Source: JAUZPB01 sp037140715 (lineage in GTDB: Bacteria > Bacteroidota > Ignavibacteria > Ignavibacteriales > SURF-24). Taken from it: a DNA stretch of 11,379 nt. The stretch is taken from contig JBAXDX010000093.1 of assembly GCA_037140715.1 (NCBI GenBank), positions 1-11,379 on the forward strand. The letters run 5' to 3'. Below are positions 5,547-11,379 of this stretch, piece after piece. Under the pieces are notes generated by a model, which was not told the origin of the DNA, searched no databases, and saw only the letters and a program-made list of their open reading frames with translations. Both the position numbers and the translations under genes were made by a program. Position 1 is the stretch's first letter, and each line of letters begins with the position of its first letter.

Positions 5547-8378
5547 TCAGTCCATATCAAACGGAGAATTTTTGTCTGCTACGGGAATTGTAAAGAAAAA
5601 GGTGCTTCCCTTTCCCTGTTCGCTTTCCACCCGGATTCTGCCGCCATGCCTTTCCACAAATTCTTTGCAAAGCAATAAACCTAAGCCTGTGCCTGACTCT
5701 CCGTCCGTTCCTTTGCGTCCGACTTTTTCATCTATCTTAAATAATTTGTCAGAAAACTTTTCCGACATCCCGATACCGGTGTCGGTTACTGATATTTCCA
5801 TCATATTATTTTCTGTTATTTTTGCTTTTACATTTACTTTTCCGCCATGCTCTGTGAACTTTACGGCATTCACCAGAAGATTGTGCAGGATAGAATTAAG
5901 CATCGCCTCATCCGCATAGACAATCCGGTCCGGGTCGATTTCGCAGGTTATCTCAATTCCTTTCTGCTTTCCGTGTTTAATAATTAAATTAATATTTTCA
6001 GAAACTATATCCGATAAAAATAGTTCTGTTGGATTAGAACTTATCATTCCCTGTCGCATGTGTGCCCATTCAAATAAGTTATTTAACAGCGTATAGATAT
6101 TCTTGGAAGCAATGTGCATCTCGCGCCCTGCCTCGGATAATTCAGCCTGAGAGAAACTGTCAATATTCTCAGCCATTGATTCTGTTAATCCCAGGAATCC
6201 CTGGAACGGGCTTTTCAAATTGTGCGCAATGATAGAGAAAAGTCTGTCCTTCTCTGAATTTATTTCCTCAAGTTTTTCTTTAGTTGCTATAAGTTCTTTC
6301 ACGAGCAAGTGTTCCTGAATCAGATTATCTTCAATATGTATTTTCGATATTTGCAGTTTTTCATTGAGTTTCATAAGCTCAAGCTGTGCTGCTTTCCGCT
6401 CTGTAATATCAAGAACAAGTCCGGCAACTTTTACTGGTGTTTTATTTGAGTCAGTTTCTACAATAGTTCCAATATCATAGAACCATTTATATTCATTTGA
6501 AGCGGTTAAAATCCGGTATTCAGTTTCATATTTATTTAATATTCCATCGAGGTGCCTGCGCATAGCATCCATCATCGGTTCATAATCATCAGGATGAACC
6601 AGAGTCATGAAATCCTTAGAATGTTTAAACCTTTCGGGAGGGAAGCCTAACATTTCGGCTTTTCGTTTTCCAAAAGCAATATTACCGGAAGGCAGTTCAA
6701 TTTCCCACCATGCCATATCAGCCGTATTCATAGCAAACTCAAGTCTTTGAATACTCTTCTGCAATGCATCCTCTGCCTGCTTACGTCCGGTGATATTAAT
6801 GGAATATCCCGTTGTGCCAATTACTTTTCCCTGATGGTCAAAAATAGGTGCTTTATAAGTCTCAAACCATTTAAGGTTGCCTTCATCTAAAATTGATTCT
6901 TCAACGATGATTGTTTTTTTTGTTTCTATAACCCTTCTGTCCTCCGCGATATATTTATCCGCCAGTTCCCGTAGCCATAAGTCATAATCAGTTTTGCCGA
7001 CAAGCGATTCAGGGTTATCAAAGCCGAATTCGTCTGAAAAATTTTTATTTACTACGAGAACCCTGCCGTCCGGATCTTTGAGCCAGAACAGTCCGGACTG
7101 ATTTTCGATAATAGCCGACAAATAAGACTCGCGCAGACGCAGAGTTTCCATAGCCTGTTTGTGTTCGGTTATGTCAATGCAATGGCCGATATAGCCAGTA
7201 AATTCGCCCGAGCTGTTATATCTTGGGCACCCGTCGTCCTGAAGCCAGCGATATTCGTCATCATACCGTTTAAGGCGGTAATCCATGCTAAACTTTTCCT
7301 GCCGGTCAGATGCGCCTGTATAAACATCCAGACAGTACTGTAAATCTTCCGGATGCACGCCTTCCGTCCAGCCGTTGCCCATTTCCTGTTCAGGTGTCCG
7401 TCCCGTAAATTCCAGCCAGACACGATTGAAATAATTATAAAGCTTATCCGTTCCGGAAGCCCAGACCAGAGTATGTCCGGAATCCGCCAAAGTTCTGTAG
7501 TTCTGTTCGCTTTCGCGTAATGCATCCTCCGCCTGCTTTCGTTCAGATATGTCGTGATAATTTGTCAGCACGCCATTAATTACCGGGTCATTCATAAGGT
7601 TGACAGATGTAAGATGTATTGGTTTATAACTTCCGTCCTTACATCTTAATCTGCACTCCAGCATTTTTACCGAGTGGTCTTTTTTAAGGAAAGAAGAGAA
7701 TCCTTTTTGAACGTATCCCAGGTCGTCCGGATGAACCATTAGCATGGATTTCGTTCTTGTAAGGTCCTGTGGTTGCCATCCGAACCATTTCGCAATATTG
7801 GGGCTGATATATTTTAATATGTCGTCTGTGTCTGTTATGCAGACTACGTCAGAAATATTGGCAATCATGGAACTATGTTTAGCTTCGCTTTCCTGCAAGG
7901 CTTTTTCCGCCCGTATGCGTTCGGTAATGTCCTGTGCTATAATGAACATCACATTCCGGTTTTTCCATACAAACGAACCGCCAACGATTTCAACAGGGAA
8001 TATCGTTCCGTCTTTTTTCTTATGATACCGTAGAGGAATGAATATATCGGCTTGATTTTCTGCCTGACTGATAGAAGAAACGCTCGACAGGGGTTCATTA
8101 GAAATATCATAGATAGTTATTCCGGAGAGAAATTCTTTTCTGCTGTAGCCGTACATTGCACAATGCGCCTCATTCACGTCCAGATACATGAATGTTTCTA
8201 AATTGAAAATACAGACGGCATAGATCTCATTTTTAAATATTGCTCTGTATTTAGCTTCGCTTTCGCTTAAGTCCTGAGATAATTCCTCCAGTTTACGAGC
8301 GCGGATATTCGTGTTAATTAGCAACAGATAAAGAACAAATAGATAAGACGCTGATGCTTGTTCCGCCTGCCGCGGCAA
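5547..8378 (-). CDS. Sensor histidine kinase, cytoplasmic part: five PAS domains, HisKA, HATPase (frame-split from 8314-9411)
   Basis: The longest frame, from TTG at 8378, gives 943 residues, but this start lies inside the overlapping CHASE frame and is probably not the natural one. Residues 11-24 are the inner half of a transmembrane helix, followed by the linker NTNIRARKLEEL. Five PAS/PAC units follow at about 41-155, 165-285, 289-408, 415-535 and 545-664, most ending in a D/NIT-E/G-RKQAE-like linker. A coiled coil (about 665-712) leads to HisKA with the H-box IIAHNLKSPF (phospho-acceptor H719). The HATPase has N-box HNLLVNAVKF (832-841), G1 DTGIG (866-870) and G2 GTGLG (896-900). All catalytic boxes are intact and there is no receiver domain, so a separate response regulator must take the phosphate. 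The signal would be read by the CHASE domain and by the PAS pockets. The two frames should be read as one gene of about 1,290 residues disrupted by a 1-nt shift. Confidence 0.88.
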   Translation of the reverse strand: MPRQAEQASASYLFVLYLLLINTNIRARKLEELSQDLSESEAKYRAIFKNEIYAVCIFNLETFMYLDVNEAHCAMYGYSRKEFLSGITIYDISNEPLSSVSSISQAENQADIFIPLRYHKKKDGTIFPVEIVGGSFVWKNRNVMFIIAQDITERIRAEKALQESEAKHSSMIANISDVVCITDTDDILKYISPNIAKWFGWQPQDLTRTKSMLMVHPDDLGYVQKGFSSFLKKDHSVKMLECRLRCKDGSYKPIHLTSVNLMNDPVINGVLTNYHDISERKQAEDALRESEQNYRTLADSGHTLVWASGTDKLYNYFNRVWLEFTGRTPEQEMGNGWTEGVHPEDLQYCLDVYTGASDRQEKFSMDYRLKRYDDEYRWLQDDGCPRYNSSGEFTGYIGHCIDITEHKQAMETLRLRESYLSAIIENQSGLFWLKDPDGRVLVVNKNFSDEFGFDNPESLVGKTDYDLWLRELADKYIAEDRRVIETKKTIIVEESILDEGNLKWFETYKAPIFDHQGKVIGTTGYSINITGRKQAEDALQKSIQRLEFAMNTADMAWWEIELPSGNIAFGKRKAEMLGFPPERFKHSKDFMTLVHPDDYEPMMDAMRRHLDGILNKYETEYRILTASNEYKWFYDIGTIVETDSNKTPVKVAGLVLDITERKAAQLELMKLNEKLQISKIHIEDNLIQEHLLVKELIATKEKLEEINSEKDRLFSIIAHNLKSPFQGFLGLTESMAENIDSFSQAELSEAGREMHIASKNIYTLLNNLFEWAHMRQGMISSNPTELFLSDIVSENINLIIKHGKQKGIEITCEIDPDRIVYADEAMLNSILHNLLVNAVKFTEHGGKVNVKAKITENNMMEISVTDTGIGMSEKFSDKLFKIDEKVGRKGTDGESGTGLGLLLCKEFVERHGGRIRVESEQGKGSTFFFTIPVADKNSPFDMD
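8314..8378 (-). other. Frameshift region in TM2 of the CHASE-PAS kinase
   Basis: The two kinase frames overlap here by 65 bases. Skipping one base (+1) moves from the CHASE frame to the PAS frame. The best repair point is about 8335-8350 (minus-strand GTCTTATCTATT), because before it the CHASE frame and after it the PAS frame are hydrophobic as TM2 requires. No homopolymer or obvious slippery heptamer is present, so programmed slippage is not favoured by the sequence. Confidence 0.75.
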
Positions 8379-9411
8379 GCCATACTTTACCGTAATCTAA
8401 ACCTGCGGCTTCGGACTTATGTTGCGTAAGCAACAAATACCATTGCCGGCTGTTGAAGGGGACAGGTATTTTCAGAGAAAATAATAAGGGAGATATACTA
8501 TGATCATCAGGTAATTCACTGCCATCATAAAGGAGGGTGTTCGGGTTGTATGAAGAATCGTCAAATATTTTTAGATGGATATGTTTTATTCCATTGATTT
8601 CGTAGCTGCCGATAATCCCTGCTATCAGATCGTTCATCCGGTTAGGATTGGAAACCCACCCTTTAATGGCGCGCCGGCGCTCTTCGATAGTTTCAAGCGG
8701 CATTCCTTTTTTATAGACAGGAACGTACATAATAGTACCCGTCTGAATATTCGCGTTTGTTTCCTGGACGAGCATAATTTTCCCGGTAAGAGCGGCAATA
8801 TCAGAATCTCTGGCTGTTTCCATAGCTTTTCTGCGGACCGGTTCAGAAAATACATCGTAGCCTAAAGCTCGCAGGTTTCTGCCGGAGAATGGTTCCAGAT
8901 AGATAACCGGTGCATAAATTTCTCTTTTGCCTGCCGGTCTGACGGAGTATTGCGGGAATCCTTCGCTTTGAATTTCCTTTTCATGCCGGGCTAACTGATC
9001 TGGCGGGACTATAACTGAGTAGCCAAATCCCTGTACTCCGGGCAGGTTCTGCTCAATCTTCTGACTCGCATAATAATTCCGCCATTCATTGCGGGTTATT
9101 CCGTCTGAATATGTAAAGAAAGTGGCTGCGCTCCGAAGCATCTGGGCGTGCGCATGCAGTCTTGCGGATATTTTATTTCGAAGTTCGGTGCAGGCAAAAT
9201 TAAATTCTTTTTTTGCGTTCTGTTCAACATTTGATTTTAATAAGAGACTTACGGTAAGCGTCAGAAGCAGCCCGCCCGCCAGTAAAGCTGAAGCCGGCCA
9301 TACCTGTTTCCTTTCCGGATACAGATGCCGGATAGTTTTATTTTTAAAAAACTTCCGTATTAAATCAAAAAGAGAGTCTGATTGGGAGCGGTTGGAATTA
9401 CTGATTGACAT
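8314..9411 (-). CDS. Sensor histidine kinase, N-terminal part: TM1 and extracytoplasmic CHASE domain (frame ends in TM2)
   Basis: 365 residues from the ATG at 9411, which has AGGA 7 bases upstream. A cytoplasmic basic N-terminus precedes TM1 (about 38-58). The following ~260 residues form a periplasmic CHASE ligand-binding domain, recognisable from FTYSDGITRNEW (99-110), LPGVQGFGYSVIVP (123-136), GYDVFSEPVRRKAMETARDS (184-203) and LTGKIMLVQE (208-217). CHASE domains sense small extracellular ligands in bacteria and plants. A second membrane helix begins at about 343 (VWLAAAGGTSISVL) but the frame stops after 365. The same DNA read one base later continues as LFVLYLLLINTNIRARKLEEL, completing a normal helix and linker into the PAS domains. 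Joining at 'SISVL' plus 'LFVL' restores a textbook CHASE-PAS kinase. The gene is therefore frameshifted, or the assembly has a one-base error. Confidence 0.85.
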   Translation of the reverse strand: MSISNSNRSQSDSLFDLIRKFFKNKTIRHLYPERKQVWPASALLAGGLLLTLTVSLLLKSNVEQNAKKEFNFACTELRNKISARLHAHAQMLRSAATFFTYSDGITRNEWRNYYASQKIEQNLPGVQGFGYSVIVPPDQLARHEKEIQSEGFPQYSVRPAGKREIYAPVIYLEPFSGRNLRALGYDVFSEPVRRKAMETARDSDIAALTGKIMLVQETNANIQTGTIMYVPVYKKGMPLETIEERRRAIKGWVSNPNRMNDLIAGIIGSYEINGIKHIHLKIFDDSSYNPNTLLYDGSELPDDHSISPLLFSLKIPVPFNSRQWYLLLTQHKSEAAGLDYGKVWLAAAGGTSISVLSICSLSVAN

Positions 9412-9595
9412 ATATGTATCCTAAGCTATAAATTAGAATATTTAGCTGCAATGGTTCTTAAATTATTTTTCAGACGGGTGCGTGGCAAATTTGTTGCGTG
9501 CCTGTTAAATACGCAAAGAAGAATATTCCGGAATGATTATACCGGCAAATACTCCAAACGCAAAATAAAAATAGAGAAAGACCTGAAAAATTATC

Positions 9596-9670
9596 CAGCA
9601 ATATATAAAATTATCTAATAGAAAGCATCCGTATAAGTACGTAGAACCATGTGAATGATTACGCAGAGAA
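9596..9670 (-). promoter_or_regulatory. Promoter-like repeat module, copy 2 (upstream of sensor kinase)
   Basis: Gap-free counterpart of 4752-4826, in the same orientation relative to its downstream gene. TACGTA at 9638-9643 and the one-base variant TACGCA at 9660-9665 keep the exact 22-bp spacing, and CAGCAATATATA at 9596-9607 keeps the 35-base distance to the start of the conserved block. The kinase start codon is about 185 bases downstream on the minus strand. A weaker similarity continues further upstream, around a shared CAGGCAT (4855-4861 and 9743-9749), after a length difference. This suggests a complete duplicated regulatory region and not only a binding site. Confidence 0.55.
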
Positions 9671-9911
9671 CCCCCGCTGTTATAAAATTTCTTCGTCTGA
9701 TGGAGCCGGATTGGAGTCTGCAGCAATGAAATTATCGTCAGACAGGCATTTTTCAGCTCTATAATGTATTCTTCATCACAAAAAGAAGAAAAATATCTTA
9801 TTTTTATAAAAAATATTTGACAATTTTTTCTTTTTTATGTTAATTGCAATCAGTAATAACTGTCGTTTGTAACAGACTAAGTTAAAATCATTTTATTAAC
9901 GACTGTCTGAC

Positions 9912-9943
9912 CCGGAATAGTTTATTCCGGAATTATTTTTTTT
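9912..9943 (+). terminator. Rho-independent terminator-like hairpin in the leader of the 10070 gene
   Basis: CCGGAATA (9912-9919), a three-base loop GTT, then TATTCCGG (9923-9930) form a perfect 8-bp stem, followed by AATTA and a run of eight T. It is a good intrinsic terminator on the plus strand, yet no plus-strand gene lies upstream within the window. It could end a short RNA begun in 9820-9860, or act as an attenuator for the downstream gene. Confidence 0.6.
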
Positions 9944-10069
9944 CTGAAAAATCCGAACTTCTTAATTTTGTTTTAGCATTAAAGTACTTGGAACCGGGGT
10001 TTCGTCCCGTTTTAGAATTAGATTACTTTTTATTTTTATTTCATTAATCCAAAAGAAAGGATGGTAGAT

Positions 10070-10786
10070 ATGGGTACAGTACAGTTAATGTCCGATCGTG
10101 ACGTTGCAAGACAGGATATGTTTAAGCGCGTTATTAAATGTATGGAAGACAACGTTGCAATCGTTGTTCTGCAGATTGCTTTAGGCGAGGAAACTGCGCT
10201 TCTTAGCGAAAAGAACGGAGAGATCACAGCCGAGTGCATAAGGCGCAACGAGTTAAAAACTTCGACAAAAGATGAAAAACCGGATTCGCGTGCCGCTATG
10301 GCTTCGCTTACCTACTCCTATTCCCGGACTCTCCATGCGCTTGGGAGGAAGAAGAACATTTTTGAACTGTTAAATATGTCCAAGGATTACTACAGTTCAC
10401 TTGTGACTATGCGTTATAATCCGCTCGGCGATAAAGCTACCGAAATTCTTGGTCTTCTGAATAAGTATAAAACCGATATGATTAAATACGACATTACGCA
10501 GGAAATAATAGATGATTATGAAAGTTTAATAGCGGAATATAAATCTACTATTACGGATGTGGACGCTTCGCACGGAGACGGCGTTGGAGCGACAAAAGAT
10601 CTCGAGGCACTTTTTATGCATGCTCTTAATTCCATATATATTATAGACGATATTATGGAAGGGATTGAACTTAAACACCCCGCTTTTTATAATTCGTACA
10701 AAGCAGCCAGGAACGTTTTCCATTTTGGTGTTCGCCATAAAAAGAAAAGTCAGAAGAAGGGAAATAGTGCAACATTTGAGATCTAA
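10070..10786 (+). CDS. Uncharacterised helical protein with C-terminal FYNSYKxARN motif
   Basis: 238 residues from the ATG at 10070; the in-frame ATG at 10061 abuts AAAGAAAGG (10052-10060) with no spacing, whereas 10070 has it 9 bases upstream, so 10070 is preferred. No domain of known function is recognised. There is no signal peptide or clear membrane helix, and the protein is predicted mainly helical by eye. Two halves are visible: an N-terminal part rich in Ala/Glu/Arg (1-115) and a C-terminal part in which DLEALFMHALNSIYIIDDIM (177-196) leads to HPAFYNSYKAARNVFHFG (203-220), then a very basic tail VRHKKKSQKKG. That C-terminal pattern resembles one I associate with anonymous proteins of Bacteroidota-like genomes, but no role is known to me. 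GC content is higher than in the GTPase genes. It is followed directly by its own terminator and then a tandem repeat. Confidence 0.8.
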   Translation: MGTVQLMSDRDVARQDMFKRVIKCMEDNVAIVVLQIALGEETALLSEKNGEITAECIRRNELKTSTKDEKPDSRAAMASLTYSYSRTLHALGRKKNIFELLNMSKDYYSSLVTMRYNPLGDKATEILGLLNKYKTDMIKYDITQEIIDDYESLIAEYKSTITDVDASHGDGVGATKDLEALFMHALNSIYIIDDIMEGIELKHPAFYNSYKAARNVFHFGVRHKKKSQKKGNSATFEI

Positions 10787-10806
10787 AAACGGTACAGCTC
10801 ACCTTT

Positions 10807-10836
10807 GGCGTCTTTAATTTTAAAGGCGCCTTCTTT
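10807..10836 (+). terminator. Rho-independent terminator of the 10070 gene
   Basis: GGCGTCTTTA (10807-10816) pairs with TAAAGGCGCC (10821-10830), including one G-T wobble, around a four-base loop. It is followed by TTCTTT. It begins 20 bases after the stop codon. On the minus strand the hairpin is not followed by a T-run, so it would work mainly in the plus direction. Confidence 0.8.
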
Positions 10837-10878
10837 ATCCAAATCTTTCCCGCCACCTTGTTTGTTCAAATTTTCTTT

Positions 10879-11379
10879 TTATAACATTGGAACTTCCTCT
10901 TCCGGGGTCCCGTTTTTATCGCCTGAAGTCGTTGCGCGGCGGTCCGGAGTAGTTGCAGGAGCTTCTAAAGTCGTTGCGCGGCAGTCTAAAGTCGTTGTAA
11001 AACAGTCTAAAGTCGTTGTAAAATCTTCTGGAGTCGTTGTAGCGAAGCGGGTAGTCCTGTCGCCGGCTTGTAAGGTTCTGACGCCGGGGTCCGGAGTCGT
11101 TGCAAAGTAGTCCGGAGTAGTTGCGGGAGTGTCTAAAGTCGCTGCGCGGCAGTCTAAAGTTGTTGCGGGGACGCCTAAAGTGTTTGCGTGATAGTCCGGA
11201 GTAGTTGCAGGGACTCCTAAAGTCGTTGCGTGGTAACCTAAAGTCGTTGTAAAACAGTCTAAAGTCGTTGTAAAATCTTCTGGAGTCGTTGTAGCGAAGC
11301 GGGTAGTCCTGTCGCCGGCTTGTAAGGTTCTGACGCCGGGGTCCGGAGTCGTTGCAAAGTAGTCCGGAGTAGTTGCGGG
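10879..11379 (-). CDS. Possible heptapeptide-repeat protein, 3' end only (start beyond window)
   Basis: The minus strand is open for 166 codons from the window edge to a TAA at 10879-10881. It would encode heptads of the form A-T-T-(P/L)-D-x-x (ATTPDYF, ATTLDCR, TTTLDCF), ending in a non-repetitive acidic tail (GDKNGTPEEEVPML). Several differences between units fall at codon third positions (Thr ACG/ACT/ACA), which mildly favours coding. Against it, the 21-bp unit is a multiple of three, so any frame without a stop in the unit stays open; a second minus frame is open too over most of the array, while the plus-strand frames contain stops. No start or ribosome binding site is inside the window. 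It could be a low-complexity Thr-rich surface or linker protein, or not a gene. Confidence 0.3.
   Translation of the reverse strand, partial: PATTPDYFATTPDPGVRTLQAGDRTTRFATTTPEDFTTTLDCFTTTLGYHATTLGVPATTPDYHANTLGVPATTLDCRAATLDTPATTPDYFATTPDPGVRTLQAGDRTTRFATTTPEDFTTTLDCFTTTLDCRATTLEAPATTPDRRATTSGDKNGTPEEEVPML
10927..11379. repeat. 21-bp tandem repeat (minisatellite) with 252-bp higher-order unit
   Basis: Twenty-one full units plus a 12-base partial one run to the window end in strict 21-bp register. Most units begin AGTCGTTG or AGTAGTTG and end TCTAA or TCCGG. Bases 10990-11127 and 11242-11379 are identical over 138 bp at an offset of 252 bp (12 units), so the array also grew by a block duplication. 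The preceding block (10927-10989) matches 11179-11241 in the same register but with several differences. There are no unique spacers, so this is not CRISPR. The array continues beyond the window. Confidence 0.92.

Larger units (their letters stand above)
9412..10069. other. Divergent intergenic region between kinase gene and the 10070 gene
   Basis: About 660 bases with promoters firing outward. The left half carries the promoter-like module (9596-9670). The right half is very AT-rich; it has a TTGACA at 9817-9822 with a weak -10 candidate TTAATT 17 bases later, then inverted repeats (CAGAC 9873-9877 with GTCTG 9905-9909; GTTAA 9881-9885 with TTAAC 9896-9900), the hairpin at 9912-9930, and another weak hairpin (AACCGGG 9992-9998 with CCCGTT 10006-10011) just ahead of the gene at 10070. 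The longest open frame inside (9505-9726, minus) overlaps the repeat module and is not credible as a gene. Confidence 0.55.

Noticed and set aside
5524..5919. 131-codon plus-strand frame (and similar plus-strand frames over 796-1875, 3632-3934, 7161-8025, 8575-9424)
   Set aside because: These lie antisense within strongly supported kinase or GTPase genes and their translations look like composition shadows, with no domain or start signals.
7169..7525. 118-codon minus-strand frame within the kinase gene
   Set aside because: It is out of frame with the PAS domains that clearly occupy this DNA.
9505..9726. 73-codon open frame on the minus strand
   Set aside because: It spans the promoter-like module. 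The equivalent frame in the other copy (near 4752-4826) is open across the conserved block but stops right after it, there is no ribosome binding site, and the conserved part is best explained as DNA sites with exact spacing.
10805..11110. 101-codon plus-strand frame reading through the terminator and repeat with VVARQSK-like heptads
   Set aside because: Its start lies inside the terminator hairpin, it has no ribosome binding site, and the repeat units introduce a stop at 11108 and again in the second block.
10927..11379. CRISPR array
   Set aside because: The 21-bp units are contiguous and there are no unique spacers of constant length; no cas genes are visible.

Overview
This AT-rich window comes from a bacterium, possibly of the FCB group (Bacteroidota, Ignavibacteriota or Chlorobiota-like). 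That placement is tentative. It rests on the multi-PAS kinase with an 'AHNLKSPFQG' H-box, the mostly weak Shine-Dalgarno signals in an AT-rich background, and long intergenic regions full of imperfect repeats. No rRNA, tRNA, CRISPR array, transposase or integrase was found.

Left part (1-4658, all minus strand): one tight operon of four genes. In transcription order these are a 219-aa protein with a candidate PD-(D/E)XK nuclease core (4658-3999), a 455-aa dynamin-like GTPase with a C-terminal membrane anchor (3994-2627), a 592-aa dynamin-like GTPase with coiled coils and an aromatic amphipathic segment (2633-855), and a third dynamin-like GTPase (858 to beyond position 1, truncated by the window edge). 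The junctions are +4, -7 and -4 bp, so the four products are very likely made together. This is the best candidate here for an undescribed system: a membrane-remodelling or membrane-sensing GTPase set with a nuclease-like partner, conceivably an anti-phage system analogous to dynamin-like (LeoA/LeoBC, 'Eleos'-type) systems. Function is inference.

Middle part (4659-5546): a gene-free stretch. It holds a promoter-like module (4752-4826), a short palindrome (4984-4998) and a complex of nested direct and inverted repeats (5177-5500).

Centre-right (5547-9411, minus strand): a membrane sensor histidine kinase with the order TM1, CHASE, TM2, five PAS domains, HisKA, HATPase. It is split into two overlapping frames (9411-8314 and 8378-5547) by an apparent single-base shift inside the second transmembrane helix. 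Its upstream region carries a second copy (9596-9670) of the promoter-like module found upstream of the GTPase operon. This suggests the kinase gene and the GTPase operon share a regulator.

Right end (9412-11379): the divergent intergenic region holds a strong terminator-like hairpin (9912-9943), upstream of a plus-strand gene of unknown function (10070-10786) that ends at its own terminator (10807-10836). After this comes a 21-bp tandem repeat with 252-bp higher-order periodicity (10927 to the window end). Its minus strand is an uninterrupted frame of heptapeptide repeats, so it is either a minisatellite or the 3' end of a repeat-protein gene that starts beyond the window.
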